Source of the DNA: Thamnaconus septentrionalis
Taxonomy: Eukaryota; Chordata; Actinopteri; Tetraodontiformes; Monacanthidae
Assembly (NCBI GenBank): GCA_009823395.1
Contig: CM020502.1
Coordinates: 215,001-279,000, forward strand
DNA length: 64,000 bases
Direction of reading: 5' to 3'
The translations under genes and the position numbers were made by a program. Of this stretch, positions 1-64,000 are shown in pieces. Numbering within the stretch: the first letter of the stretch is position 1; every line of letters begins with the position of its first letter. Under the pieces are notes generated by a model. It saw only the letters and a list, made by a program, of their open reading frames with translations. It ran no database searches and was not told the origin of the DNA.

Positions 1-299
1 TTTAGTAGTTTTAATAGGTATTTTTTTTATCCTGTGCTGTAACAATTTTAGCCTTTTCATTTCTGTGGTTGGAATAAAATCTTTTGAGCAGATTCTGTTT
101 GATCAATTGGGGCGAAAACACCTGCGTGCGGCGGCGCGTGCATGTGTGTCTAAGAGGGGTGAGAAAAGACAAGTTTTACTTCTCACCCCTTTTCGGATAC
201 GTTTTGATTCTTTTTACTATTTTAATCTGTTAATTTTTTTTAATGCCTCAGACTGGTGGTGTGGTCTGTTCAAACCAAGTGAGAGAGCAGAGGAGCTAC
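1..299. other. kif21a intron 4 segment, nothing else seen
   Basis: This stretch lies downstream of the kif21a exon 4 splice donor on the minus strand and should be intron. I see no further exon, repeat family or RNA gene in it. The next kif21a exon is off the left edge. Confidence 0.5.
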
Positions 300-18946
<18,647 letters not shown>

Positions 18947-19400
18947 TGTGTCGTCGTAGCAGCTCCTCGACGGAAAAAACAGAGAGAGAAAAAAGCTCGA
19001 TTTCTCTCTTGATCCTCTTAAGAGCGTCTCCTTCCACTCTATCTTGAGCTCCCTGTAGCCGCCGCCGCTATCACCTCCTCCTCCGCCGCCTTCCCGGCCA
19101 CCGTCTCGGGAATCAGAGGAGACATGACGCAGAGCCGCCGCAGTCTTCGCTTCGGCTTTTCCTTCTGCATTTATTAGCGTTCACACACCGAGTAGTGGGA
19201 GGTTTGGGTTTGGGTGAGGGAAGCGTTCCGGCAGAGGTCACCTCCCCAGCGGCATCGTCACAGTCTCCTTCCCCCCCCCGCGAAACAGCGTGAGAGTCCC
19301 GGCGAGCAGCACGGTAATGAGTCCGCTGCGCTCCCAGGACAAGTGAGCGTCATCAAACCCCGCCCACTCAGTTGGACCAATCACGGCTGAGTCACTATTA
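18947..19400 (-). promoter_or_regulatory. kif21a: kif21a 5' UTR and probable promoter
   Basis: This GC- and CpG-rich stretch lies immediately upstream of the kif21a ATG, unlike the AT-rich DNA beyond about 19,400. A GC box (CCCCGCCC) lies at 19,358-19,365 and a CCAAT motif at 19,377-19,381, about 410-440 bp upstream of the ATG. No TATA box is obvious, which fits a CpG-type promoter. The start of transcription cannot be placed from sequence. Confidence 0.6.
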
Positions 19401-20280
19401 TTTTCTTCGGTCTCGTACCCTCAAGTCTTAAAAGAAAAGTCATTACTATCAGTATCTAATATTGAATTTGGACATTTTAAAGTATGTTTCGTACAGAAAA
19501 ATACTCAGAAATTGGTTTCGTGCATTTATTCTTTTCCATATTATTTGCCTAATGTCACAGGAATATTTCAATACAATTGTATTGCACACTTTCTTTTTTA
19601 CGTTTCCAATTTTAAAATTAAACAAATATTTTAACTTCATTTTTTGGTGATGCAACAAATCGGGATCAATAAGTGATTGGTCTATATTATCTTGCGCGTC
19701 AGAAAATCGAGCGTGGCGCCACTCCAATTTAAAAAGCCGATAAATTTTCAGGGGAAAAAAAAAATTAATAAAGTTGGTGAAAGTTAACGTGAGCGCTGCT
19801 CTGTTCCTGGCAGAGCGCAACACAGAGGAAGAACTAATAGTAGTGAACAGGTGCATCGTTAGCAAGCTCTGCTTGCCATCTAGTGGTTATTTTATATTAT
19901 AACACTCATATTAAACAAGTGTTTTGGCTAAAAGCATTTTTTCCTGTTCATCCATCCATCCATTCATTCATCCATTTATTTATTTATTTATTTATTTATG
20001 TATTTATTTATTTATTTATTTATTTAAAACAAAACATTTAGTTATACTTGAGGTTCTCACGGACAGGATGCCGCTCAAAATTTTGGTTTGGAACCAACTG
20101 TTACATTTTTATTTTTCAAAAATATCCAACTTAGGCTATAAACAACATGAAATTTATGTTCCAGTCTCTATAGATGTAACAAATAACACTAACAATTCAT
20201 CTAATTCGGGTCAAAATAGTGTACATTTCAAAAAAAGACGGGTGGAACAAGGACAGCACATGACATTTTCAGAGGCTGCA
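19401..20280. other. intergenic AT-rich sequence
   Basis: The segment contains a CATC/TTTA microsatellite at about 19,948-20,025 and otherwise no recognisable gene or element. It separates the kif21a promoter from the probable abcd2 3' end. Confidence 0.5.
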
Positions 20281-20287
20281 CTGTAGT

Positions 20288-23200
20288 TTTTATTTACAAG
20301 AAAATACATTATCTTTTGACTCATGATTATTTAAAGAAATTACCTGGATGTGGATGTTCATCAGTGGATTGTACAAAAAAACTTAACATTCCAAGGAATC
20401 TAAGGTAAACCAGTTTTGCCTTGAGTTGTTTAGACACAAATATAATTCATCACTCTTGATCTATTAACTGAATGATTCTTTGATCCAATTTGACTCAAGT
20501 TGCACTCAACATTATTCTTTTCACTGCCCTGTACTTTAGAGATAACGCGGCAAAATCACGCTAAAATTCTAAAATGCCTTACCCCTGGATAATCAACCAC
20601 ACATACAATAAAACCCAGTTTTAAATGCACTACTTTGTGTCTCTAATAAAATAATGTTACGTGCACTACGAACAATAATCATTAAATTATCTATCATACA
20701 AAAAAAGTGGTTGGGGAGCTGAGATGACCACATGTACTCGTTGTCTCTTTGATGTTTTGACAACCCCTAAAAAAGTGCCAGCATGAGAAACTTTCCATAT
20801 CTAGGTTTTGTTAGTATTGATGTCATTCCAGGAACATTATCATACAGCATAAACGCAAAGCTGAAAACGTACTTTCGGTGTCTTCACAGACAGAGGGTAT
20901 CAAATTATAAGATGCCATTCCAAAAAGGGAGAAACATTATAAAGCACATTTTACATGTAGATGGAACTGTGAAGACAGAAAAAAGAAAAACAAAACAAAA
21001 CAAAACTACATTTACTCATGTGCACCCTTGATTTTAAGTCAAGTATGTCTTCAAAAAACACGTCGAAACAAAAAACAAACAAAACACAAACACCATATCT
21101 GTTCAGATCACATCTGTCTTTACGTTGTCGTTTTTCTTTCTTTTCTTTTTTTTGCATCTTAGATAAAACGCTGCGAATTCGCAGTCAAATGAGGGCTAAT
21201 TATTGGCATCAAACTAGAAGAAGCAGCTTCAGTGAGCAGAAAATGCAACAAACACTAATAGATTATTCCCAGTGGATTAACTGATCCAACTCTTAAAAAA
21301 ATAATAATAAAAAAATAATAATAAAAAGTTTAAAATAACAAAACCTCACCTATCACCCGTTCCTCTCGAGGTGATCAGGGGGCCCTCAGCTCATTAACCA
21401 TTGAAGTTCCGGTTAGTTCAGACCTCTGAGTTTCAGGCACTGTCTGGTCCTGCACTGCACCTCACGTCCACCCGCTGCAGTGCCACTCGACAGACTCGGT
21501 GTCATTCAGCGGCTCTTCGGCCTCCCGTCAACCGAGTCTAAGGGCGCGGAGAGAGACGACTGGCCTTGGCACAGGAGGTCTTGTGAAATTAAAACTCCAA
21601 AAAAAACAAAAAAGGCCTGGGGCACCACTGCGCAACCCTACAGCCGTTCCGCATCCTGAGAGAAAATGCAAATAATGTAACTACTACAAACACATTCCAG
21701 TTTATCATCTCCGTGCGTCTTCACATTTTCATTTACAAAGTAATTTTTTTAGCCAGATCTTTATGTTAGCGGGTGCACAATGGAAAAAAATACTTTTTTC
21801 AAGGATGTGTCCAAAGGATCGGCCCCTGCTGTTTCCTGCAAAGTTGGACGCGATCAGCCAAAGTGGGAGGGTTGTCGATGTGGTTCACATTCCCAATTTA
21901 GGGCAAAGATGTCTCACTCTTGGAAAGAGTGAACGTGGGCCAGGCTCTGGCAAGCAAAAAAGGGGCCTGAGGAGGATGCGGCCAAAATTGAACAAACACA
22001 CTGAAGACCCTGCAGAAAGTGTTGCACTTCCGTAGCTCAGGAGCCCAAACTGTTTGGTGCACCCACAGACCAAGCAAACAGAGACGTACTAAATACACAG
22101 TGTTAGCGTTAACAGTGAAATGACCTGATGTTACAGTACAGAAATACAAAAAAAAAAAAAAAAAATCTTCCAAGCTTCAAAAATTACCTGGGCCATCGAG
22201 CGCACCTCAACAAGTAATATGTTGTTGCTCGCACGTTCCTTGTGCGCACTCAAACATTTGAGTAATTCTGCAGTTTTCCGTTAAAATTCATTAAAATGAC
22301 ATCCAAATAAATAAATGAGGAAACTAAAAGGAAAACACGCGCAAAATCATGATTCTTTTCCCCATGTTTTGAATTCAGCGTTTAAAAGAAATAATTTAAT
22401 GCTGAAATCTGCAATCTACCAACATTTAGGGAAAAAAAAACGCATAAACACACTGGCATGGGAGAACATCAGCAAACAGAAGCCCTCAGAGAGGGATTCA
22501 CCCTACGGGTGCAAACAAACAATATGTTTTTGTAATGCAGTTTCACAGTATCATATCTCCCGACATGTTGCTGGTAGCAGTGGAGGCTGTGTTAGAGCAT
22601 CCATGATCTTTGACTGAGTTCAGTTTTTAATAGCCCTCTTATGCTATACGCGATCAAATGCCAGCACGTCTTAACATATTCCAAAGTGCCCAGACAAAGT
22701 GTTTGGGAAAGGGTCTGGGGGGATTAAACGTAAAACTTCCCAGAACGCCGGTAAGACTTGTTCCTGCTCCGTTATTGATGGAAGTTTGGGCACAACAGAG
22801 CATTTGGAGCAAGGTGAAAGCATGTTGTCTGTTTTTAATGTAAAACAAACCATCCAAGTTCAGCTCAAACTGCTTAAGCGTCCATGCTAATGCCTTTGGC
22901 CCTGCATTTTGACTGCTTTTTTAAGGATCAGGTTGCAGCAGCTAAAAGGTAGCTGGCTCTCTTTCTGTTGGAGCTCAGCAAGACGGACAAGCAAGGTGGC
23001 GGAAAGGTGTGTGTCGACACACGCTGATCGCCTCACCCTATTTGTATTTGCATAATTAAACAAGTAGAATTCAGGGTTTCTTTTGTCTTGAGTTAGACTT
23101 GCGTCAACTAATCGCACTAAAAACAGACCCCTGATTAGCTCTCGGTGGTCCACAAGTGGGCTGAGATCAGAAGCTCCGAGGAGCATGTGTGGAGGAGGAC

Positions 23201-24267
23201 GAGGGGAAGGAGGAGGTGAAGGAGGAGGGGGAGAAGGAAGGAGCCGACTGTGTTGCGAAAAACCCAACAAAAGGCATATTGTGACATTTGTGGGAAATAG
23301 TCCCCTTAAGACCTCCTCGCAACCAGGGGTCTTTGTAGTTCAACCAAAGACAACAAAAAAGCAAATTCAGCTAGCTTGATTATGACGTCCCACAATATTG
23401 ATTATGACTCCAAAGTTAGTGGTTCTATCCGAAGAAGGATTCCTGCTCGGCCAGTGGCAATTCAACGCGACCCCTGAATGATGTCAGTTCCACAGATAAG
23501 TCTGCCATTCAGCAATAGTGCCATCACTTGGACAAACCACTCTATTAACTAAAATTGCATGCTACATTTTCCTTGAATAATCATACCCTGATATTGAATT
23601 CAAGTCAGTTACAGTCCGGGGTAGATAAACCAATTCGTACATGCATTACATTTTCAAATTCTTGGTTCGAGCCGTATAAGACCTAAGTACAAAATTCCAC
23701 CACTAGATGTCATTGCTTCACACTTCACGTGCACCAAAAACAGGCTACCTGCACATCCCCTAGCATAGCAAGGTAGTTATCGTTTGCACGGGGTGCTCTT
23801 CAATGCTGCTTGCTTGTTTAATTTTGTACGCAGCTTATTCAAACCTTTTGTACTGTTTCTTAAATCTAGCTAAATCTGAAACAAAGCCACCAGCCGACAA
23901 AACGGGACTTGCGTCGCATCTTGAAACAAAGCGAAATAAAAGCGCTATGAAGACAAACGCAGGAATTAAAAACATATTTTTTCTCTTTCCGGGAGCAATG
24001 CAGGGCTAAAAGTACACATTTAAAATCTATCCGGTGGACCCGGCTGAAGGCAGAGCCCAGAAAGAGAAAGAGGTAAAGGGAGTGTTGAAAGCCCAGCTGG
24101 CTCGACAGCTTTTCAATCTTAACAAAAGACAGAACAAGACGGACAAAAAAAAAAAAAAAAAAAAAAAAAAAATTCCCACCCCCGAGCCACTTTCCTCTTT
24201 CCTTCCTCTGCCGCTTCATTTCACAGAGTTCCCACCCTCCTCCTCCTTCCGTCCCCCTCGGCCTCCC
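20288..24267 (-). other. abcd2: probable abcd2 3' UTR / intergenic
   Basis: The stretch downstream of the abcd2 stop has no transposon I recognise and only short A or T runs. On the minus strand an ATTAAA-type signal lies near 23,818. The first AATAAA seen after the stop is near 20,290. A long 3' UTR ending near one of these is possible, but the real end needs transcript data. Confidence 0.4.
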
Positions 24268-57413
<33,146 letters not shown>

Positions 57414-57721
57414 TTTAGTGACCATACATAAGCCGACTGTGACAGCAGAGTGATCTGAAAGGGACCCATGACTCCCTTGCTGAAAAGTCAGCCAAGATGG
57501 AGCCTCGTAGTGATGTTCCCAATTCCACATCAGACCAAGCCCAACGACAAGAGGTCTATCTGATGGAGCGGGGGAGGAGGTCATAAACAGCCCACACCCG
57601 GACAGAGCTGGAAGCAGAAGGAAGAGTGAAGAAATAGCCGGCAGGTGATAACTAGAAAAATATGATATATGTATTGATCACAGTTCTCTGCATGATGTGA
57701 TTTATTGGAATGTTGATTAAA
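57414..57721 (+). terminator. redic1: redic1 3' UTR with ATTAAA signal
   Basis: An ATTAAA polyadenylation signal lies at 57,716-57,721, about 300 nt after the stop. No earlier AATAAA is seen. Confidence 0.55.
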
Positions 57722-60103
57722 ACATGGAAAAAAGCCAGAAAATCTCAGCTCTGGTTCCTCACTTTATTTATGTTACCATACACATATTCAAGTGTCAATT
57801 TCTCATTAATATACTCATTTGTTGTTGTTTTTTTTTTATAGAATATAAACTCTAGCAAAACATTTAGCTTGAACATTAATCAAGTATGCTATACAGATTT
57901 TGTTTGTTTTTCTGCCTTTAATTTCTGGTAAAGTGTAGAAACACATGTACATCACGATGATCTTGCGGGTGAAATTAGGAAAACAGGTCATTACACGAAA
58001 CACAAAGTAACCCCACTGTGTTGCAGGACAGTGTGAGAAAGTGGACATTAGTGACATGACAGTGCATGATCTATGACAAGGCATTACCTGAAACCAAGAG
58101 GTTCAACATCTAAACACACACATGTCACACAGCTGCTACCTTGTGTATTTTACCTGTGGCGTGACTGAAATATGCTTTTTGAGAAACCGTCCAACATCAA
58201 ACAGAAATAAGAAAAACGAAAAAATTAAAAATTAAAACAGGATGTTTTACCCTGTTCCGCTTGTCTCTTTGGAAAAAAACATTTTACTGTAACGTCTAAG
58301 AGGCGAATGCAAATCTGACAGGAAGGAGCGGTTACACGATCTGGACACTGCTGCGGTTCTTTAGCGCTTCACTTATGTGCTGATTCAACAAGTTATTCAT
58401 GCCCACACAAATCCAAGCTGATTCCAGCTGTTCGTTGATGTTGATGCAAAAAAAATAAATAAAAAAATAAAAAAAGTCCTTTAAAGCATACATGTTCTCA
58501 AACACAGTCCGGCTGTTATAAAATGTAAACTATTGGAACTATGAAATCCCTTTTGAACTTCTATGTGAGTTGTGGAAATATTTTTTTGGGGGGGTTTATT
58601 AAAATTATAATAGGTCTTACTACAATTCAGCCACATTTTTGTACAGAAATGTGACACTCTAACCCAACTGAAAATATCTCAATGTACTTGCAGATAGCTT
58701 AACTTTGACAGGTCACTGAAAATGTCACTTCACTGTGCAGAGGCATTCAATGATGTGTTTCTCAGCGCCAAAAGAAACCTTATTCAAAAGGGGTGCGAAA
58801 TCCTATGAATTCAGCTGCGTGTCACACAGTAAAGACAGTAAGAAACCAGTCACTTGGCCTCAGTAACAGCACAGTTTGTAAAACGCCATAATTACCTGTT
58901 TTGTTACACAAAGATACTGAGTAGTCCACTTTCAAATAGTTTTCTGCTATACGTACACATATAGTATGTGTATTTAACTAACACTGACCTCACATTTTTT
59001 TTTCTCCTTTGTACAAAATTGACATTTGCAAATTACGCAATAAGCCCATACTCCTCGGCTCCTGACATTGACGATATGCTCAGTTCTTCTGTTCAAAAGG
59101 CTACGGAGGAAGACATAAAATCAAAAACGTAAATGAAATGAGAATAAAAAAAATAATATTTCATCATTGTTGAATTACAAACACAGTCGAGGAGAATGAC
59201 ATTTGTCTAAATCATCATAACTATTAAGTTCATCCAACTTTGAGGAGATGGCCATTAGGCGCCTTCCCGAATACACATACACTAACACTGTAATGACAAA
59301 TGAAGTTCCAAAACTACTTCCTGTGCAAGAAATTACATGTTTTTATGCCTAGTGCTAACAGCAGGAATAGGGAATGGGGCATTTTGTATTTAGGTCTGTT
59401 ATTAATACAATTAGATCACAAAATAAATAATAATAAAAAAAAACTTTGACTCAACACTTTCAAAGGTGGTTCAAAATCAGAACTGATAAAATGTACCAAG
59501 GTCATAGTACTTTTCTTTTTCTTTAGCCAATGAATATTGAGCCAGGCACTGCACGAGAAGCGTGAACCAAATCATGTATCTTGTAATAAAAAAAGAAAAA
59601 AGAAAAAAGAAAGAAAGAAGAAGAAGCAAAACGGCAGCAGAACTTAATAGGTGATGGGACAACTGAACATTCAGTTTATTCACATTCAAGATAAATCTGA
59701 TTTTTACTTTGAAAATCCAGCTAAAGCCTGCAGGGATTGGTTTTCAGCAAAGCCGATGTTGCCCTGAGGCTAGCGGCTTAGCGCTGCTGTGTTTAGCAAA
59801 GCTCTTGCCACAAGCAGCAAAGTGAAAACGTATTTCCGAATTGTGCTAAAATTCAAATGCAGTTCCAAGAATACTGCCAGCATTGATGCTAGTGTCTTTA
59901 GCATCAGCTAGGATTGCTGTTGCTTCATGTTCTTCTTCTTTGTCTTCTCCTGATGGCTTTTTAAGGGCAGCAGTTATGGATTTGAATGCAATCTTGATCT
60001 GTAACTTCAGATCAGATGTTTGCAAGATAGATGAGTGACAGTTCTGCGATCCAGCTACTTTTTTACAACTCTTTGAACAAATTAACACACACACATACAC
60101 ATA

Positions 60104-60361
<258 letters not shown>

Positions 60362-60421
60362 GCACTAACAAATGCACATCTCTTTACAATATATTCTACT
60401 TTTCCGTTTCTTTGTATCGTT

Positions 60422-60584
60422 AAAAAAATATAAGAAGCACAAACTAAGACTATAACTTGAGAGCCCACACTGGTGCTACAAGCTTTGAACTGTGATTCAA
60501 AAATATTAAAAAATATAAGAAGCACAAACTAAGACTATAACTTGAGAGCCCACACTGGTGCTACAAGCTTTGAACTGTGATTCA
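60422..60584. repeat. exact tandem duplication, period 85 bp
   Basis: The unit 'ATAAGAAGCACAAACTAAG' through 'TTGAACTGTGATTCA' occurs twice, with identical sequence over about 78 bp. Confidence 0.95.
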
Positions 60585-61235
60585 GGAGAAAGGCATGATG
60601 GTTTTACAAATCAAAAATAACAAGAACTGTTCAGCTATGAGACTTTGAGATTTTCTGGAAAATATTTATGAATCTGAACAGAAACTGATTTATGTTCACA
60701 GCAAAGTGCCCTTTTCTAAACTGTATGTACATTACAAAGATGTGAACTTTCACAAATGTTCAGAACATTTCTGATCCCCTTTTGTTTTTTCAGATTCTAA
60801 AAAACACACTGAAAGCCCGTGTAATTTGAAAGATGCCCAAATAATGCCCAAAATCTGTTTTAGCAGGGTGCTGGAACTAAGAATTTATGCCGGAGGCTGT
60901 AAACACAGTGCTGAATATCCTGGGGATCTAAGGGAGTCATTTATGTTGCAAGGTTGAACCACTAGTCTCGGAGGAAAAATAAAGATCAGAAAATGGTCAG
61001 AATGTGCAACCTTTAATGTTGTTTTTGGCGGCCATCTAAACATTTTCTACTTTCTATTTCATTTTTTGATACTGAAGTTTTTTCGTATTCCTGAATCTGA
61101 GAGGGAGGTCTTTCGTTGGAGATGCTAACTAAAGACGTGAGGGCGACCTCGGCTCACCCGTTCAAAATAAATAACAAGAAAAACAACAACAAAAACACTT
61201 CCACCAAAATCTGACTGGCCGAACTGGTTGGTCCA

Positions 61236-61462
61236 CTAGTCCACGTCGGACGCATCGTTGTCCGATAGGTGGTAGTTGGAACCTTTGACCCGGATGTACT
61301 CCACCTGCCGACCCTCGTCCGAATCAGAGGCGCCGCAGGAGCACAGCTGGTTCTCAAAGAGGGCTTCGATCTCCTCCAGGCGCCGGCCCTTGGTCTCCGG
61401 CAGGCATCCGTAGACGAAGAGGAAGCCCAGCAGGGCCATGCTGGAGTAGAGGAAGAACGCCC
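61236..61462 (-). CDS. slc2a13: slc2a13 (HMIT), proton/myo-inositol cotransporter, last coding exon
   Basis: SLC2A13 is a 12-helix transporter that couples proton and myo-inositol uptake. The exon gives the last 74 residues plus TAG (61,236-61,238), starting in phase 1 after acceptor TCTGCAG. It encodes [20 protein letters not shown] (end of the last membrane helix), then [17 protein letters not shown], a sugar-transporter signature, and the cytoplasmic tail [20 protein letters not shown]. The tail differs from human mainly at its last residue. The remaining exons lie to the right, off the window. The gene is convergent with redic1, as in human. Confidence 0.94.
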
Positions 61463-61529
61463 CTGCAGAGGAGGAAGAGGAGAGCAGGGCTGGCAAAAAG
61501 GCTTCCACAGACTTTGCTAGCCACTAGCC

Positions 61530-61985
61530 CAGGGGTGTCAAACTCAAATACACAGCTGGGCCAAAATTTCATACTTGGACAAAGTCACGGGCCAACGTTG
61601 ATATTTATTGAAAACATATTCCTGCGGATATAACAGTGAACCTTTCTATATGCACACAAACAAGTTTTGCTTCAACACTGAATATGGAACAAGCAAAGTT
61701 TATTACGATACAATAAATGACTTCATATTGCACACATGCAAAACCGAATTTCTGCATCTAAACATCTAAATAAATCAAATGTAAATAAAAATTGTGTTCC
61801 TCTTTGTTTGCAGGTTTCTGATTTAAATTTCAACAGTAACCTTTTCCACAGGCTTATAATAAATGTAAAATGAAATAACAACAATAAATCAATTAAGTTA
61901 TAATAATATCCTTCATTGAATGTGCAACCATTAAAGCCAATGCCTTGGCATACATAGACATAGAGTGGTCGTGGCCACATCAGGT
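61530..61985. mobile_element. hAT-type element, second copy of the 49,760 family
   Basis: It begins CAGGGGTGTCAAACTCAAAT. It shares 'GAATATGGAACAAG', 'AATAACAACAATAAA.CAAT' and 'CCAATGCCTTGG.AT' with 49,760-50,316. The right end and duplication are not recognisable, so it is probably truncated. Confidence 0.75.
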
Positions 61986-62049
61986 GACCGTTGATACAAG
62001 ACTGCTAAAGATTTGGTGGTTGGCTGCAGTGGTGATGAAGTCAGCCAGG

Positions 62050-62345
62050 GGATGTGTTTCTGTGACCTGAGACACCCAGCTCAGTCAGGGGCGGCTCCAG
62101 CCCCAAGGAGGTGGACGGGAAGCTGCCAACAGGACTTGCTTGGCCAGGACCCGTTCATCCAGGTGCACCACATTGTCCAGCAGGCGCATCCTGCCTCTTT
62201 TGACGGCCGTTGTGACTAGGAGAGGTGTGCCGGCTCTGGCATATACCTCATCATTTGTGATATGCTGGGACCAGTGGATGCTGAATATGTAGCGGAGGCA
62301 GCTACGGTGAAATGCATCTGTAACCAGGGTGAAAATCACTATCAT
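62050..62345 (-). mobile_element. LINE ORF2 C-terminal fragment
   Basis: The minus frame has DAFHRSCLRYIFSIHWSQHI, then TNDEVYARAGTPLL and LLAASRPPPWGWSRP. This pattern (FH.RCLR.IL.I.W...I.N.EV..RAG) is the end of non-LTR retrotransposon proteins. It probably belongs with 63,430-63,850. Confidence 0.7.
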
Positions 62346-63430
62346 TTTTTACTATTAGAGGTATTTTATTTTGTTAAAATCCGGTACTTCCAGTAAGTTC
62401 CGGTCGCGGGCAGGTACGTCAGCACATACGCGTATGTGGGGCTGTGGCCGTCCAATCACGTCGCTCGCGGCGGCGTCTTCGAGCAGCACAGCTGTCTCTC
62501 TCTCACAGAAGGTGAGAGGAGGCACGCGGAGCAGTAGCTCGAATGCGACAGGTCGGTCAGAACAAACAATTGTTCGTTCCGTTCGTGTTTTTTTTGGGTT
62601 AGACGATTCACTATACCTTACCTTACTGTGCAGACATTATAGATGTTCAGCCAGGATACGTGGGAAGGATACGTGGTCATGGTGCAACAGAGATAGACAG
62701 ATATATATCTATATATATATATATATATCCCGGAATTGGCGGAATTGGTGAGACTTGTTTATCTGACGTTATTGTAGTGAATGTTGTTTGATGCATATGA
62801 GTGGGGGAAAGACGTATAATTCTCATTGTGCATGTTTTGTTTGTTGTTTCCTTTTCTTATCAAGTCTTGAATTGTTATTTCCCCACTAAAATAGTGTGTA
62901 CACTGAATGTATGAGCATATTGCAGAATGCTGACAAAGTTCTGTTTATACAGGCCAGGGTTCTGGTAGAAAGTTGGCCCCGACTGACGGCTAGAGCAAGC
63001 CAAACAACAAGCCACAAACTTCTTCTGTTCTGGTAGGAGGTTCTGGCAGCCTTCCTTTCTCTCTTCTTCTTCTTTTTTTTTTATTTTTTATTTTTTTTAC
63101 ACACAAATACACCCATACATAGACACACCCTCAGCCATTGGTAGCAGCAACTTTGGATTCCAGCTGGATTCCCATAGCATGGCTGAGGAATTAACTATTG
63201 ATGTATATGAACTATGACATGTGCCGCATAACTAATCTGCAGATTGCGAATACTGTTATTCTTGTTTTGGATTTTGTTTTGTTTATTTCACTGTGTATAT
63301 ATTGCACAATTTATTCCATTAATGTATGGTGTCAACCGCAAAAGAAATATTGTGTGTGTGTGTACCATTACCTCCTCGAGACAAACTTGTCTTCTGATTT
63401 TGCTAACTGCGTATTGGTTACACATCCATT
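62346..63430. other. unclassified insertion between two LINE pieces
   Basis: About 1.1 kb separate the two LINE fragments. It has a CpG-rich part (62,390-62,580), a short TA run (62,700-62,728) and a T-rich tail (63,069-63,100). I recognise no gene. Confidence 0.4.
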
Positions 63431-63850
63431 CTGCAGCTGGTGTCCATGTTTCATGTGCAGTGTCCATGTTTCATGTCCAGTGTCCATGTTTCGGATCCGA
63501 ATAGTAGGACTGGAAGGACACGTGTTCAAAATATGGAGTTTAGAGGTCGTTCGGATTTTGCCGTTGCGCCATACTTTGGTGGTTGACTTCTGGCTTTGAT
63601 GTGCAGTCATTGGAGATTTTGGAGCCCAGGCAATGAAGTCTTTAACAACTTCAACCTCTTCCAGTCCGATGTTGACAGTGTGTGGCAATTCAGGCAGAAA
63701 GTCGGAAAGACATAGAATTTTAGTCTTTGTCCAGCTGATGGTGAGGCTTACTGGTGAAGCTTCTTCACCAAGAATGGCAAGAGCGTCAACCAGTGTGTCT
63801 AGGATTGAGCTAAGGAGGACAACATCATTGGTATAATCCAGATCCAAAAA
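63430..63850 (-). mobile_element. LINE reverse transcriptase fragment
   Basis: The minus frame has LDYTNDVVLLSSILDTLVDA, then LAILGEEASPVSLTISWTK and SDFLPELPHTVNIGLEEVEV. This is the region around the catalytic 'YADD' motif, here YTND and so probably inactive. A 21-bp unit (GTGTCCATGTTTCATGT) is tripled at about 63,437-63,491. Confidence 0.75.
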
Positions 63851-64000
63851 TCATCAGAGCTTTTAACCCTTTAAGCGCCAGAATTTCTTTCCAGAAAATA
63901 CTCAATTTTGATATCAAGATTTCAAATGGCTGTGACTTCAAATTTGTCAGAGATAAAGCCATACTGTAATTGAGATATGACCCAAACTTTGTGAAAGGAA

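Larger units (their letters stand above)
61463..64000 (-). other. slc2a13 intron (partial)
   Basis: Sequence upstream of the last slc2a13 exon. It contains hAT and LINE fragments and unclassified sequence; no further slc2a13 exon was seen. Confidence 0.7.

Noticed and set aside
22315..22617. Small frames in the abcd2 downstream region
   Set aside because: They are short, AT-rich and without similarity or codon bias; they fit 3' UTR or intergenic DNA.

Overview
The window is vertebrate nuclear DNA, almost certainly from a ray-finned (teleost) fish. The genes are split into short exons with GT-AG introns and keep the vertebrate order KIF21A - ABCD2 - REDIC1 (C12orf40) - SLC2A13. The repeats are fish-type: Rex3/RTE, L1 and L2 LINEs, Ty3/gypsy and Ty1/copia retroelements, hAT and PIF-Harbinger DNA elements, tRNA-derived SINEs, and many CA/GT and AT microsatellites. 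I cannot name the species.

Layout. (1) 1-18,946, minus strand: the first four coding exons of kif21a, encoding the start of the kinesin motor domain; the gene runs off the left edge. A GC-rich segment with GC-box and CCAAT motifs at about 19.0-19.4 kb is its likely promoter. (2) 18,947-24,267: intergenic DNA and probable abcd2 3' UTR. (3) 24,268-52,659, minus strand: a complete 10-exon abcd2 gene (771 codons), a peroxisomal very-long-chain acyl-CoA half-transporter. Its intron 3 is about 15 kb and holds a nest of mobile elements: Rex3, a copia element broken by a gypsy element, which is itself broken by a LINE and by a TA-flanked inverted-repeat element that carries two further insertions. 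(4) 52,660-53,535: an 876-bp divergent promoter region. (5) 53,536-57,413, plus strand: redic1, a meiotic-recombination gene, rebuilt here as 14 phase-consistent coding exons (521 codons plus stop). (6) 57,414-61,235: convergent 3' ends of redic1 and slc2a13. (7) 61,236-61,462, minus strand: the last coding exon of slc2a13 (proton/myo-inositol cotransporter); its upstream intron fills the right edge with hAT and LINE debris.

The genes are not an operon. kif21a, abcd2 and slc2a13 are transcribed leftwards and redic1 rightwards. abcd2 and redic1 are head-to-head; redic1 and slc2a13 are tail-to-tail. I found no convincing new enzymatic or defence system. The most notable signals are the nested transposons with readable insertion order, a TA-flanked element carrying a short first-exon-like ORF, a nearly intact LINE ORF, CA/GT repeats abutting several splice sites, and homopolymer-rich ends on the abcd2 protein. 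All gene names rest on protein similarity recognised by eye plus gene order; no database search was run.
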